Shown piece after piece: positions 32,398-44,796 of a DNA stretch of 64,000 bases; the first letter of the stretch is position 1, and each line of letters opens with the position of its first letter. The notes below the pieces were generated by a model. That model saw nothing but the letters and a program-made list of their open reading frames with translations, was not told the origin of the DNA and did no database searches. The stretch is taken from NCBI GenBank assembly GCA_036351115.1, contig JAZBOL010000004.1:58136-122135 (forward strand), given 5' to 3'. The translations under genes and the position numbers were made by a program. The stretch comes from Marinihelvus sp036351115. GTDB lineage: Bacteria > Pseudomonadota > Gammaproteobacteria > Xanthomonadales > SZUA-36.

Positions 32398-33222
32398 ATG
32401 GAACTCATCGTTTTCGATCTCGACGGCACCCTGCTCGACGGCCAGGGGGCCCTGTCGCCGCTCACGCGCGAGACCCTCGCCGCGCTGGCCGATCGCGGCG
32501 TCGCCTACACGGTGGCCACCGGCCGCACGCTGCACGCCGCGCGAAATCTACTGGATGGACACGGTTTCCGGCTGCCCCACGTCTACAAGAACGGCGTGAT
32601 GATCTGGAATCCGCTGGACGACAGCTACGCCCATGACAACTTTCTCAGCCTGGACGAGGTGGAGCACGTGCTCCGCGCGGTCATGGCCCAGGACGTGACG
32701 CCTTTCGTCTTTACCTTCGAGCCGGGAAATCATCACGCCATTTACCATCCGCCGCTGCAGAACGACGTGGAGGAGCGGCTGGCCCGGGAGTTCGTCAAGC
32801 GGAACGACGTGGCGGTGCTGCCCGCGGCGCAGTTGCCGGCGGCGGCGGAAATCACGAACATCAGCGCCCTTGGCCCCGGTCCCGCCATTGACCGCATCGA
32901 GGCGTTGATCGACAGTGAGCCGCACCTGGTCGCCTACGCCGGTGATGCCTGGGAGGGCAACGGCTGGCGCTGGATCGACATACACCACAGCAAGGCGAGC
33001 AAGGGCGCTGCCGTGGACACGCTCCGGGCTCAGCTCGAGGCGCGCAAGATCGTGTGTTTCGGCGACAGCTACAACGACCTGAGCATGTTCGAGCGGGCCG
33101 ACGAGGCCTACGCCCCGGCCAACGCGGCCGAGCCGGTACAGGCGGCAGCGACGTCCGTGATCGGGCATCATGACGAAGATGGGATCGCGCGCTTTCTGCG
33201 CGACCGCTTCGAGCTGGATTGA
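32398..33222 (+). CDS. HAD-superfamily hydrolase (Cof-like subfamily)
   Basis: 274-residue cytoplasmic phosphatase. Motif I is VFDLDGTLLD (catalytic Asp pair), motif II the Thr in TVATGRT, motif III the Lys in HHSKASKG, and motif IV GDSYNDLSMF. The large C2-type cap lies between motifs II and III, as in Cof/YbiV sugar-phosphate phosphatases. The start used is MELIVFDLDGT, conserved in the family; an in-frame ATG at 32377 would add seven residues. Monocistronic on the plus strand, followed 57 nt later by the kinase-like gene. Substrate unknown. Confidence 0.92.
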   Translation: MELIVFDLDGTLLDGQGALSPLTRETLAALADRGVAYTVATGRTLHAARNLLDGHGFRLPHVYKNGVMIWNPLDDSYAHDNFLSLDEVEHVLRAVMAQDVTPFVFTFEPGNHHAIYHPPLQNDVEERLAREFVKRNDVAVLPAAQLPAAAEITNISALGPGPAIDRIEALIDSEPHLVAYAGDAWEGNGWRWIDIHHSKASKGAAVDTLRAQLEARKIVCFGDSYNDLSMFERADEAYAPANAAEPVQAAATSVIGHHDEDGIARFLRDRFELD

Positions 33223-33279
33223 CGTCCCCGGCGGACAATCCGGCCGACTGACCTGGACACGGCTACGGAACGGACTGAC

Positions 33280-34701
33280 ATGAAGAATCCCCGAATAGCG
33301 CTCGCGGCCCTCGGCGCCCTGGTGGTGCTCGCTTCGCCTGGCCGGGCGGAAGTGGCGGGCGAGGTAAGGACCTTTTCCGGCCCGGATGGCATCGAGGAAC
33401 GATGTGTCCGCCTGACCCCGTTTCCGGGGGCCGCCTACTCCAACAAGGACCGGGAGACAGAAGACGACTACTGCGCCATCGATTTCGCGCGGGCCGGCCT
33501 CTGCCCCAAGCTCTGGAGCACCAGTCCGGGAACCCTGGTCTATGCGCTCGAGGACGATTCACCGGCGGGTGTCCAGGCCTTCGAGCGTAGCTGGTGCGGC
33601 AAGGGCCACGGCGCCCGGGACCACGCGAAGGACAAGCTGGCGACGTTCAAGGTGTCGGTCAACGGGCGCACCACCAGCGCCACCTATGCCCCGTCCTCCT
33701 GGGTCTACTACCACCTGTCCCGCTATTTCCGGACGCACACCTACGTGCCCCCCGTCGTGTACCGCAGCGTGTCCCTGCAGCGGCACCACGAGCGGGTCGT
33801 GGTGCCGGCGCAGGCCCTGGTGAAGGGCCGCCACGCGCGCATGCTGTCGGAAGGCTGGTCGCACCTCGAGGCCCTCGAGTCGGGCCAGCTGGCCGGCGGC
33901 GCGGCGCGCGAGGCCCTGACCGACGGGGGGCGCCAGGTCTACGGCGTGCTCATCGACAACAAGGGCGATCGCTACGGGCCGGAGTTCAATGGCACGCGCG
34001 AATCGGGCTGGGGCAGCGGCCAGAACGAGGATTTCCAGCAGACCGCGGCATTCCTCGCCCTTCGCAATCCCTCGGCCCTGCCGGACGCCGCGGCCGGTGG
34101 CGTTCGTGACGCGCGCCGCAACCCGCGCATGGCCAAGGCCCTGCCCGCCGACACGCCGGTGGAGCAGGTGTACCTGTGGATGCAGTCGATCCTGGAAATC
34201 ACCCTGCTCGATATGCTCCTTCGGCAGCAGGACCGCATCGGCAACATCGATTACCGCTGGCGCTGGTTCTGGATCGAGGACGGGGTGCTCGAGAACCATT
34301 CGGCCCAGGGCGACGAGCGACCCGGCAAGGCCGAGGGCAAGACCGCCTGGCGCCTGCGCCAGACCGCCATCAATGACAACGACGCGGGGGTCCGGTCGGG
34401 GTATGCCAATTTCGCCGAGCGCACGGGCATGCTCGAGGAGCTGGCGCATTACGATCCGGCGCTTTACCAGCGCCTCGGCCGCCTGGCGGATGACCTGGGT
34501 GAGCGGGGAGCCGCCTGGCGGTGGCTGCGCGAGGTGGCCGGTCTCTCGGAGCGCGAGGCCACGGGCATCGCCGACCGTGCGCGGGCTGCCTTCGACGGGC
34601 TGCGCGCCCAGTGCGAAGCCGGAACGCTGGTGCTCGACTTCGACCTGGTGGCCCTGCTCTCCGGAACGGTCCCGCAGGCGGCCGGCTGCGAGGTGCCCTG
34701 A
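33280..34701 (+). CDS. Exported protein with protein/lipid kinase-like (Fam20C/PI3K/HipA-type) motifs
   Basis: 473 residues; signal peptide 1-23 (LAALGALVVLASPGRA). I recognise no named family, but the order of motifs resembles atypical kinases. There is a possible beta3 Lys124 in ATFKVSVN. YHLSRYF (144-150) then VPPVVYRSV (156-164) recalls the 'tissue-type' helix C/VPP segment of PI3K/Fam20-like folds. A catalytic-loop-like QQDRIGNID covers 316-324 (Asp318, Asn322), and a metal-Asp site INDNDAG covers 364-370. Cys42, 65, 75, 106, 445 and 470 would allow disulfides, fitting export. The next gene, 3 nt away, encodes an exported phosphoesterase. Kinase activity is inference. Confidence 0.6.
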   Translation: MKNPRIALAALGALVVLASPGRAEVAGEVRTFSGPDGIEERCVRLTPFPGAAYSNKDRETEDDYCAIDFARAGLCPKLWSTSPGTLVYALEDDSPAGVQAFERSWCGKGHGARDHAKDKLATFKVSVNGRTTSATYAPSSWVYYHLSRYFRTHTYVPPVVYRSVSLQRHHERVVVPAQALVKGRHARMLSEGWSHLEALESGQLAGGAAREALTDGGRQVYGVLIDNKGDRYGPEFNGTRESGWGSGQNEDFQQTAAFLALRNPSALPDAAAGGVRDARRNPRMAKALPADTPVEQVYLWMQSILEITLLDMLLRQQDRIGNIDYRWRWFWIEDGVLENHSAQGDERPGKAEGKTAWRLRQTAINDNDAGVRSGYANFAERTGMLEELAHYDPALYQRLGRLADDLGERGAAWRWLREVAGLSEREATGIADRARAAFDGLRAQCEAGTLVLDFDLVALLSGTVPQAAGCEVP

Positions 34702-34703
34702 CC

Positions 34704-35726
34704 GTGGACCGGCGCGTTTTGCCCGGCCCCGGACGACGGTTTGTCGCCGGGGCGTGCGCGGGGGTGAAGGGCAGGGTCCCGCCTACGGTCTTCCTGCTCC
34801 TGCTCGCCCTGTGCTGGTCGACTTCCACCTGGTCCGAGACCCTGGTGCTGGTTTCCGATCTCAACGGACGCTACGGCAGCACGGACTATCACCAGCGGGT
34901 CGACCGGGCGGCCGAACGCATCGTGGCGATGGCGCCTGACCTGGTGCTGAGCGCGGGCGACATGGTGGCGGGCCAGGCGCCGTCGGGTCTCGAAGACGAG
35001 ACGCTCGAAGCCATGTGGACGGCCTTCGCCGATTCCTTCATCGCTCCGCTGAATGCCGCGGGCCTTCCCCTCGCCGTCACGGCGGGCAATCACGACGCCT
35101 CCGCCTACCCCGGTTTCGAGCGCGACCGGCAGGCCTTCGAGCGCCACTGGCTGGATCGCACCCCGCCCGGCCTGCTGCCCGGCAGCGAATGGCCCTGGCG
35201 CTACGCACTGCGCCAGGGCGGCCTGCTGGCGATCACTTTCGATGGGACGCTTCCCGGCGCCGTGCCGGCCCGGGAACGGGATTTCGTCGCGCGCATGCTC
35301 GAAGCCCATGGCGAGGCCGCGGCCTGGACCGTGGTGTGGTCGCACCTGCCGTTCTGGCCTTTTGCGAAGCACCGGGAGCGCGAGATCATCCGGGATCAGG
35401 ATTTTCTCGCGCTGTTGCACCGGCGTGGCGTCGATGTCTACGCGAGTGGCCACCACCACCTGTACTTTGCCGGGGTCGACGAAGCGGGCCTGCTGCATGT
35501 CAGCGTGCCCGCCCTCGGCGGCAATGCCCGGCGCTTTGCGACTGGTGGGGGTCGGCAGGCCCACGGTCTCGTGACCTTTGCGGTGGAGAACGGGCAACTG
35601 GCGGTCGAGGGCTGGCTGGCACCGGATTTTCTCTCGGCCGTTGAACGTGAAACCCTTCCGAAGGTCATCGACGGACCGGCCGGCCCCTTGCGCCGGGTCG
35701 AGGGGCCTGTTGCCCTGAACGACTGA
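34704..35726 (+). CDS. Exported calcineurin-like metallophosphoesterase
   Basis: 340-residue metallophosphoesterase. The GTG at 34704 is preceded by GAGGTG at good spacing; an in-frame GTG at 34764 would give a shorter signal peptide. Hydrophobic signal segment at 28-43 (TVFLLLLALCWSTSTW). Metal motifs: SDLNGRYG (Asp52, with Asn54 where DxH usually has His), SAGDM (Asp86), GNHD (128-131), WSHLPF and SGHHHLYF. It likely hydrolyses phosphate mono- or diesters in the periplasm. Starts 3 nt after the kinase-like gene, so the two are almost certainly co-expressed and may act on the same modification. Confidence 0.88.
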   Translation: MDRRVLPGPGRRFVAGACAGVKGRVPPTVFLLLLALCWSTSTWSETLVLVSDLNGRYGSTDYHQRVDRAAERIVAMAPDLVLSAGDMVAGQAPSGLEDETLEAMWTAFADSFIAPLNAAGLPLAVTAGNHDASAYPGFERDRQAFERHWLDRTPPGLLPGSEWPWRYALRQGGLLAITFDGTLPGAVPARERDFVARMLEAHGEAAAWTVVWSHLPFWPFAKHREREIIRDQDFLALLHRRGVDVYASGHHHLYFAGVDEAGLLHVSVPALGGNARRFATGGGRQAHGLVTFAVENGQLAVEGWLAPDFLSAVERETLPKVIDGPAGPLRRVEGPVALND

Positions 35727-35843
35727 GCCTGGGGCCATCCAGGCCGACCAAGACCCAGGACCCCGACGGGCCGGGCCTTCACGCCCGATTGCCCCGGTGT
35801 TTCCTATGCTGACCCGCTACCCAACTGGGTGTGAGGCCAGATT

Positions 35844-37105
35844 GTGGGCAACAACGACAGCACAACGAACAACAGCGAGGCGGAGCAGAGAACGCCGCCT
35901 CTCCGGGGCAAAACCCTGCTGCTCAGCGCGGCCATCGTCCTGAGCGGCGCGGCGCTCCTGTGGGTGATCTTCAACACCGAACCGACCACCGAGCGCGAGG
36001 ACGCGGTGCGCCAGACGGCCATGCCCGTGGACGTGATCACGCCCGAGACGGGGACTTTCCGACCCACGATCGAGGCTCTCGGGCAGGTCCGGCCGGTGCA
36101 GGCCCTCGAATTGCGGCCGCAGGTGGGCGGCCTGATCATCGAGCTTTCGCCGCAGCTGGAACCCGGCAACTTCGTTCGCGCCGGCGACGTGTTGCTGCGC
36201 ATCGAGGATGCCGACTACCGCAACCTGCTGCTCCAGCGCGAAAGCGAGCTGCTGCAGGCGCAGGCGGAACTGGACATCGAGCGCGGACGCCAGGTGCAGG
36301 CCGAGCGTGAATACCGCGAACTCAAGCGGGACCGCGGTGAAGCCCTGTCCCGGGACAATCTCTCCCTGGTATTGCGAGAACCCCAGCTCCGCTCCGCGGA
36401 GGCCCGGGTGCGTGCCGCCCAGGCGGCCGAAGCCCAGGCCCGCCTGAATCTCGAGCGTACGGTCATCCGGGCGCCTTTCGACGCCCAGGTGCTGGCGCGC
36501 AGCGCCAATCTGGGCTCCCAGGTGGCCAACGGTGAACCGCTGGCGGAGCTCGCGGGCATCGATCGTTACTGGGTCGAGGCCAGCGTCCCGCTCGACATGC
36601 TGCGCTGGCTGGTTTTCGCCAGCGACGACGGCAGCGAGGGCTCCCTGGTGCGGGTCCGTCATCGGACGGCCTGGGGTCCGGACCAGTTTCGCGAGGGCCG
36701 GCTGCAGAAGCTGGTGGGCGAGCTCGAAGGCGAAACGCGCCTTGCCCGTGTGCTCGTGGCCGTGGACGATCCGCTGGCGCGCCGGCCGGAACACGCGGAG
36801 CAACCCTCCCTGATCATCGGCGCCTTCGTCGAGGCACAGATCGCCGGGCGCGAAATCGTCGGCGCCCTCAAGCTGCCCCGGGCGCTGCTGCGCCAGAACG
36901 ACACGGTGTGGCTGATGCGCGAGGGCGCCCTGGCCGTCCAGCCCGTGTCCGTGGTTTTCCAGGACGCCGACGCCGTTTACGTGGACAGCGGCCTGAAGCC
37001 CGGTGACCAGGTCGTGACGACCAATCTCGCGACCGTGCGCGACGGCATCCGACTGCGCCTGCGCTCCGCCGGCGGTGGCATGGATCGCCAGGTCGTCGCC
37101 GAGCC

Positions 37106-37109
<4 letters not shown>
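35844..37109 (+). CDS. RND efflux periplasmic adaptor subunit
   Basis: 421-residue membrane-fusion protein starting at GTG. N-terminal membrane helix (about 24-42, TLLLSAAIVLSGAALLWVI), lipoyl halves (VRPVQALELRPQVGG and TVIRAPFDAQVLARSANLG), a short coiled-coil hairpin (about 130-195, rich in Glu/Arg/Gln), beta-barrel and membrane-proximal domain ending VTTNLATVRDGIRLRL. Connects the RND pump to an outer-membrane channel. The RND gene ATG overlaps its stop by 4 nt. No outer-membrane factor lies adjacent. Substrate unknown. Confidence 0.93.
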
Positions 37110-40254
<3,145 letters not shown>

Positions 40255-40258
<4 letters not shown>

Positions 40259-41262
40259 AGCGTTTCGGAATGGGCCGCCACGGGTTTCCTCGGCCTCGAG
40301 CACTGCCGCAGGACATCGCCGAGTGTCGCCCTGAACCAGTCCCGCCGGGCTACGGCGAACACCGCCGCCTGCCAGTCCAGAACGTCACCACTGCTGCCGG
40401 CACCCCGGTCCAGGGCCTGCACCTGTCGCAGGGCGTTCGTGATGCCCTGGCCCTGGTAGGGCGCGGTGGTCAGGAGCGCATCGCCCAGCGGCAACCAGCC
40501 CTCGACGGCCGGCGTTCGATCCAGCGCCAGCAGCCCGGCTTTCTGGGCGCCGTGGCGGTGCCAGCGGCGTGGCGGTTCCATGGCCGCGAGTGGGTCGCGG
40601 ATGGCTCTCGGCAGCAGCGTCAGCAGCGTCGGCCACGGTGCGTCGGGACCCCCGTCGTGCGTGACGAGCGTGAGCCGCCAGTGCCCATCGCCACACCGCT
40701 GGCCCAGGACGCCGGTGCGGCCCCCGGGCGAGGAGAAGCGGAACGTGTCTGCTTCCCAGAGCGTCCCGTCCGCTGCGATGCGGCATGACCGATAGCAACC
40801 AGAGGCCGGGCCCTCGTCGATTGGCACCGGCTGACCCAGGTGGCGGGCGACGGCGCGCAGGCTCCGCCGGTAACGACCGCTCGCGTCGATCAGGATGGGC
40901 GCGCTCACCGTCTCCTTCGTGTCGAGCGTCACTCGCCAGGCTGCTGCATGTCGCCGGGCGGATCGAAAGCCGGCCCGACGCAGCGTGACACCGCGCGGCA
41001 GTCGGTCTGCCAGGCAACGGTCCACATCGGCGCGATCCGGCGAGCGTCCGAGTGCCTGGAGGCGGGCCGTGAGGCCCGGAAGATAGGTGGTGACGCCGGC
41101 CCAGCTATCGGCTGCCACGTGGTGGACATGGAGCGATTGCGGCGACGGCCGGCCCGGCGCCGGGTCGATGCACTCGACCTTCAGGCCGCGCCGGGCCAGC
41201 GCGCCGGCGGCCATCAGGCCGGCCGGCCCGCCGCCGATGATTACGGCGTCGACGGAAGGCAC
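40255..41262 (-). CDS. FAD-dependent oxidoreductase (group A monooxygenase/reductase-like)
   Basis: 335-residue flavoprotein. The N-terminal dinucleotide motif is VIIGGGPAGLMAAGALARRG (7-26). The C-terminal FAD/ribitol motif is GDALLTTAPYQGQGI, of the GDAA...P..GQG type seen in PHBH-like hydroxylases, halogenases and geranylgeranyl reductases. A central beta domain would bind substrate. No membrane helix. Its role is unknown. The upstream gene on the same strand encodes an exported protein with hexapeptide repeats, 16 nt away, so the flavoprotein may act on that protein or be merely co-transcribed. Confidence 0.8.
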
Positions 41263-41278
41263 GCGACTCCTTGAGGTA

Positions 41279-41827
41279 TCACGTCAGGGGCATCATGGTC
41301 CCCCGGGATGGGAACTTCTCGCGCAGCTCCGGATCCCGGGCGATCACCACGAAAAACAGGCCGCTTCCGCCGCGAAACTCGCTCATGGCCGCTTCGCTCG
41401 CCCTGTCCTCGGGTCCGTAGGCGGGATAGAACATATCGCCGGGCAGGAACATGTCTCCCGGCAGAAACATGTCGCCGGGCAGGAAGTCGGGCCGGGGAAA
41501 GTTGCGGCGTCCCAATCCGCCATAGCCTCTTCCGCCCTCCATTTCGAATCCGTCCGAAACGAACACGTCGTCAATCCGGCCCTCGCGCACGTAAACGGCG
41601 ACCAGCACGAGGTCCATGGCGTCCATGCCGTCCGGCAGTTCGATGACGAGGGAGCGTTGGAGGGCCTGGTGGAGTTCTTCACCGCTCATGCCTTCGAGTG
41701 ATCGAATGCCTTCGGCCCTGATGGAGATGGACTCTCCGTTGGCAAGCGCAATCCTGGTGATACCTCCGCTCATGGCGGCAAAAGCGACAGCGGTCAGGGC
41801 GTCGCGCCGGGTTAATTTGGTCGTCAT
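41279..41827 (-). CDS. Exported protein with FLPGDM repeats, unknown function
   Basis: 182 residues. The N-terminus has twin arginines in KLTRRDALTAVAFAA, resembling a Tat signal (residues 1-30), with possible cleavage after ALA. A conserved-looking globular part follows (GESISIRAEGIRS, then VLVAVYVREGRIDDVFV). Residues 115-132 consist of three tandem FLPGDM hexapeptides, then FYPAYG; the encoding DNA is an 18-bp tandem repeat. The region before it is Gly/Arg-rich (96-110). I recognise no family. Flanked by a flavoprotein and another exported orphan. Confidence 0.75.
   Translation of the reverse strand: MTTKLTRRDALTAVAFAAMSGGITRIALANGESISIRAEGIRSLEGMSGEELHQALQRSLVIELPDGMDAMDLVLVAVYVREGRIDDVFVSDGFEMEGGRGYGGLGRRNFPRPDFLPGDMFLPGDMFLPGDMFYPAYGPEDRASEAAMSEFRGGSGLFFVVIARDPELREKFPSRGTMMPLT
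41429..41482. repeat. Three 18-bp tandem repeat units in the exported protein gene
   Basis: Units at 41429-41446, 41447-41464 and 41465-41482 differ from one another at only a few positions and encode three copies of FLPGDM on the minus strand. Substitutions are mostly synonymous (for example TCGCCG versus TCTCCC), so the amino-acid repeat is conserved even though the DNA has drifted. Copy number may vary by slippage. Confidence 0.85.
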
Positions 41828-41939
41828 GGATCGTCTCCGTCGGTGGGCTTGTCCCTCGGGTTAACGGGAGGCTCCGGGAAAATCCGCCAGCCAGGCATGA
41901 TGGCGCGCTACGCCGGCTTCCGGGTGATACGGTCGATGG

Positions 41940-42617
41940 TCACCGCTCAAGAAACTGCCAGTCCATCTCGAGATCCTTCACGGATGATGTCCACTGCCGC
42001 GTGGCGGAAATCTTTCCGTCCTCCAGTTTCGTCACCTCGGTGACCACCACGTTCCATCCCGGTTCGAGGCGGTAGTCCAGGGCGATGGTTTGCGTCGGCA
42101 TCATGATGGCGCTCAAGTCCAGCTCACAGTGTCCGCGGGCCGTGGCCGGTTCCGGTACATGCACCAGCATGGCGGTTTTCCCCAGGGCGGCGTCACGGTT
42201 CCGCGGGTTGCCCACCCAGGCCCCCAGCGCCGCGTTGCTCGCCAGCGTAATCTCTCCGATCACCGATTGAGGCGAGAAGGGGCCCGGCGACTTCACGCCG
42301 ACGAGCTGGGCGAGGGGGAAGAGCTGCACGTCGGCGTTTTCGACGGTCACCGTGTCGTCCTTCATGCAGGGGAGCATGGCGAGCGTCACCGGCGTGCTTT
42401 GCGGTGCGGGCAGAATGAGGTTCACCTCGCCCTGGTCCGAGATCGTGCCGATCACCTCGGGCATGGGACCGTCACTGTCAGCAAAGATCTCCGCCTGCCC
42501 CCGGTCCCAGTCAGCGACGGTGCCGCCCAGTTCCTGGGCCAGGACGCTGGCGGGGCCCAGGCTCAATGCGACGGCCGCCAGGCCGTAGCGTGTCAGTTTT
42601 TGATCAGCGGGACGCAT
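41940..42617 (-). CDS. Secreted protein of unknown function
   Basis: 225 residues with a signal peptide (about 10-27, YGLAAVALSLGPASVLAQ). The mature part is beta-rich and has two Cys (near residues 84 and 163) that could pair. It looks like a structural or binding domain rather than an enzyme; I recognise no motif. It is 112 nt upstream of the FLPGDM-repeat gene on the same strand and could share its transcript. Divergent from the membrane protein at 42763. Confidence 0.72.
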   Translation of the reverse strand: MRPADQKLTRYGLAAVALSLGPASVLAQELGGTVADWDRGQAEIFADSDGPMPEVIGTISDQGEVNLILPAPQSTPVTLAMLPCMKDDTVTVENADVQLFPLAQLVGVKSPGPFSPQSVIGEITLASNAALGAWVGNPRNRDAALGKTAMLVHVPEPATARGHCELDLSAIMMPTQTIALDYRLEPGWNVVVTEVTKLEDGKISATRQWTSSVKDLEMDWQFLER

Positions 42618-42762
42618 CGCGGTACTCCGTGGGTTGATGTCTCAGTCCTATAACGCCCTGGGCCGCCCCGGACCGCCAATTTCCCTGGAACGGTGCGCGC
42701 CTTGCAGGCCAGCAGCAGCGACGTGCTGGCGGTGGCCGGTGCGTCACTGCGTAAATCCAGTC

Positions 42763-43446
42763 ATGAAACGCGAGTTCTTCGAACACACCCGCCAGGCCCT
42801 CGCCGAGGAGCGGGGAAAAACCAGGCCGGGCGTCGGCAGCCTCATCTTCAGCTACGTCCTGGGCTACCTTCGCTGGACCCAGTTCATTCCCATGGTGGTC
42901 GGCTGGGGCGGTGTGCTGTTCCTGCTTGGCGCCCTGGCTTTTGGGCGATTCGCCGTCGGCTTCGAGGAGCTGGCGCCGGAGACGCAGGCGGACTTCTGGT
43001 CTTCGCCGTTCGTGCGGCAGGGCGTCGAGTGGGCGGACCGGGGCGTCGGCTTCCTGGGAGAGCGCTACCGGACGCCCGCCGGTGAGTTCGATCCCGGTCC
43101 TTTCGTTCGCGAGGCCTGGTCCCTGCTCGCACTGCTGGGTTTCCTGCTCGGCCAGTTGCTGGGGGCGTTCGGCCTGCGCCCGCCGCCCCGGACCCTGGGG
43201 CAGAAGATCAAAATGACCGGGATCGTCAGTCTGTCCGTGGCGTTTGCCGCGACGGTTCTGCTCCTGAGTTTTGGCGAGCTCCTGCACGCCGGCAAGCTCG
43301 ATGCCGTTTTCTGGAGCCTGTTGCTGGTGGCCTTTCCCTTTCTCTTCAGCTGTTGGGGGCTCTGGGTCAGCGACCGGATCGCGGTCATCGAGGAACTGTT
43401 CGGTTTCCGTGACCCGCCGCCCTCGCCGCCGGAGGGTGGCGGATAA
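42763..43446 (+). CDS. Four-helix inner-membrane protein, unknown function
   Basis: 227 residues from the ATG at 42763. Two hydrophobic segments flank a polar stretch, then two more: IPMVVGWGGVLFLLGALAF (about 39-57), SLLALLGFLLGQLLGAFGL (about 115-133), IVSLSVAFAATVLLLSFGEL and FWSLLLVAFPFLFSCWGLWV. Short C-terminal Pro/Gly tail. An in-frame upstream ATG (42634) gives an unlikely Cys/Arg/Pro-rich extension. No family recognised. Followed 48 nt later by another membrane protein gene. Confidence 0.72.
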   Translation: MKREFFEHTRQALAEERGKTRPGVGSLIFSYVLGYLRWTQFIPMVVGWGGVLFLLGALAFGRFAVGFEELAPETQADFWSSPFVRQGVEWADRGVGFLGERYRTPAGEFDPGPFVREAWSLLALLGFLLGQLLGAFGLRPPPRTLGQKIKMTGIVSLSVAFAATVLLLSFGELLHAGKLDAVFWSLLLVAFPFLFSCWGLWVSDRIAVIEELFGFRDPPPSPPEGGG

Positions 43447-43494
43447 GGCCATTCCCGCCCGTTAGGAAACCTGAGATCAGACGTGGAGCGCCCC

Positions 43495-44751
43495 ATGACC
43501 GACACCCACCGCGCCGCCATCGAGGCCGTACTCCAGCCCGGCGAAACGCTGGAATGGAGCGGCGGGCCCGACCCGGTCGTCATGAAGAAAACCCTGGGCA
43601 AGCGCAAGCGGAAGTTTCCGCTGGCCGGGCTGGGCATCGCCGTCATTGTCGTCGTGGTCCTGGTCATGAACGCCGGCGATGTCGATTGGGCCGGCATGAT
43701 CCGTGCGGCGCCGCACATGGCCGCGGAGGCCATGGAGACTCGGACGACCGGGCTTTCCGGATACCTGCCTTTTCTGATCGCGGCCCTGGTCGTCGGCGGT
43801 ATCTTCTGGCTGAGGCGACGGCAGGCCGGCGCGCATGTCGACAACCTCTCCTACGGCATCACGGACCGGCGCGTGCTCATTGTTCGCAAGGGTGAAATCT
43901 ACGAATCCTGGAACCCCGCCGAACTGCAGCGCTACGAGATGAACGAACGGGTCGGGGCCGAGGGCTTCCACGACATCATCTGGGGCCGCCGACGACTTTC
44001 CCACAGCAGCGACGACTCGCGACCGAGCCCCCTCGAGCTGGAGAAAGCCCGCGTTGGCTTCAAGGCGCTGCCCGACGGCCCTGCCGTGCTCGCCCGGCTG
44101 GATGCCTGGCGAAAAGCCCATGACCGCCAGGCAGAGCAGGCGAGCCGTGCCGTGCTCGCCGAAGATGCCGCGGCGTCGGGGGCGCTGGAACGACTCGTGC
44201 ATCCCAGGCTCGGCTTTTCCATCGAACTCCCCACGAGCTGGGATACCCATGTCCGGTACAAGAAACTGGTCTTCGGCAAGTTCGGTATCGACACCACGAC
44301 CGATCGCTGGTCGACGCCGGAAGCGGCCGGCGACTGGAACGTGGTCCTGGCAAAAGACGCCATGAACGCCGAGGTGATGCTCGAAGTGGCGGAAACGCCT
44401 CCGACCGTGACCCTCGACGGCATGACCAACTCGCGGGCGTTCAAGATGTTCGCCCGGGAAGCGGAGCTGTTCGATCGGCAACCCGAGCTCAAAATCGGGG
44501 GCATGCCGGGTTTTGGCTTCAGCATGCGCCTGCCGGGAAGTTACAGCCCGATGGTCAGCCGCCCCGGCAAGGTCCAGGCACCATCCCGCGACGGTAACGA
44601 CGAACGGTTCATCGTCCTGTACCAGGCCGTGCTGCACGACGGTCGGTATCAATACTATCTGCGTGCCATCTGGGCGGAGGGCGACACGCTGCAGGAGCAG
44701 GCCTGCCGGCGCATGCTCGGCAGCCTGCACGGTGTGTCCTCGGCGCCATGA
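43495..44751 (+). CDS. Membrane protein with PH-like N-terminal domain and C-terminal globular domain
   Basis: 418 residues from the ATG at 43495, preceded by GGAG at good spacing; an in-frame GTG 12 nt upstream is possible. A bPH-like pattern (LQPGETLEWSGGPDP ... YGITDRRVLIVRKGE) is split by two transmembrane helices (about 42-60 and 91-107), as in several bacterial PH-domain membrane proteins. The C-terminal half (about 220-418) begins HPRLGFSIELPTSWDTH, resembling lipoprotein/PsbP-like stress domains that start with a 'GFSIELP..W' strand. The combination is not one I recognise. Ends 45 nt before a bidirectional terminator. Confidence 0.68.
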   Translation: MTDTHRAAIEAVLQPGETLEWSGGPDPVVMKKTLGKRKRKFPLAGLGIAVIVVVVLVMNAGDVDWAGMIRAAPHMAAEAMETRTTGLSGYLPFLIAALVVGGIFWLRRRQAGAHVDNLSYGITDRRVLIVRKGEIYESWNPAELQRYEMNERVGAEGFHDIIWGRRRLSHSSDDSRPSPLELEKARVGFKALPDGPAVLARLDAWRKAHDRQAEQASRAVLAEDAAASGALERLVHPRLGFSIELPTSWDTHVRYKKLVFGKFGIDTTTDRWSTPEAAGDWNVVLAKDAMNAEVMLEVAETPPTVTLDGMTNSRAFKMFAREAELFDRQPELKIGGMPGFGFSMRLPGSYSPMVSRPGKVQAPSRDGNDERFIVLYQAVLHDGRYQYYLRAIWAEGDTLQEQACRRMLGSLHGVSSAP

Positions 44752-44796
44752 ACGACGAGAGGGAGCCCGGCAAGCTCGCGTGCTGGTTTCCCGCGT

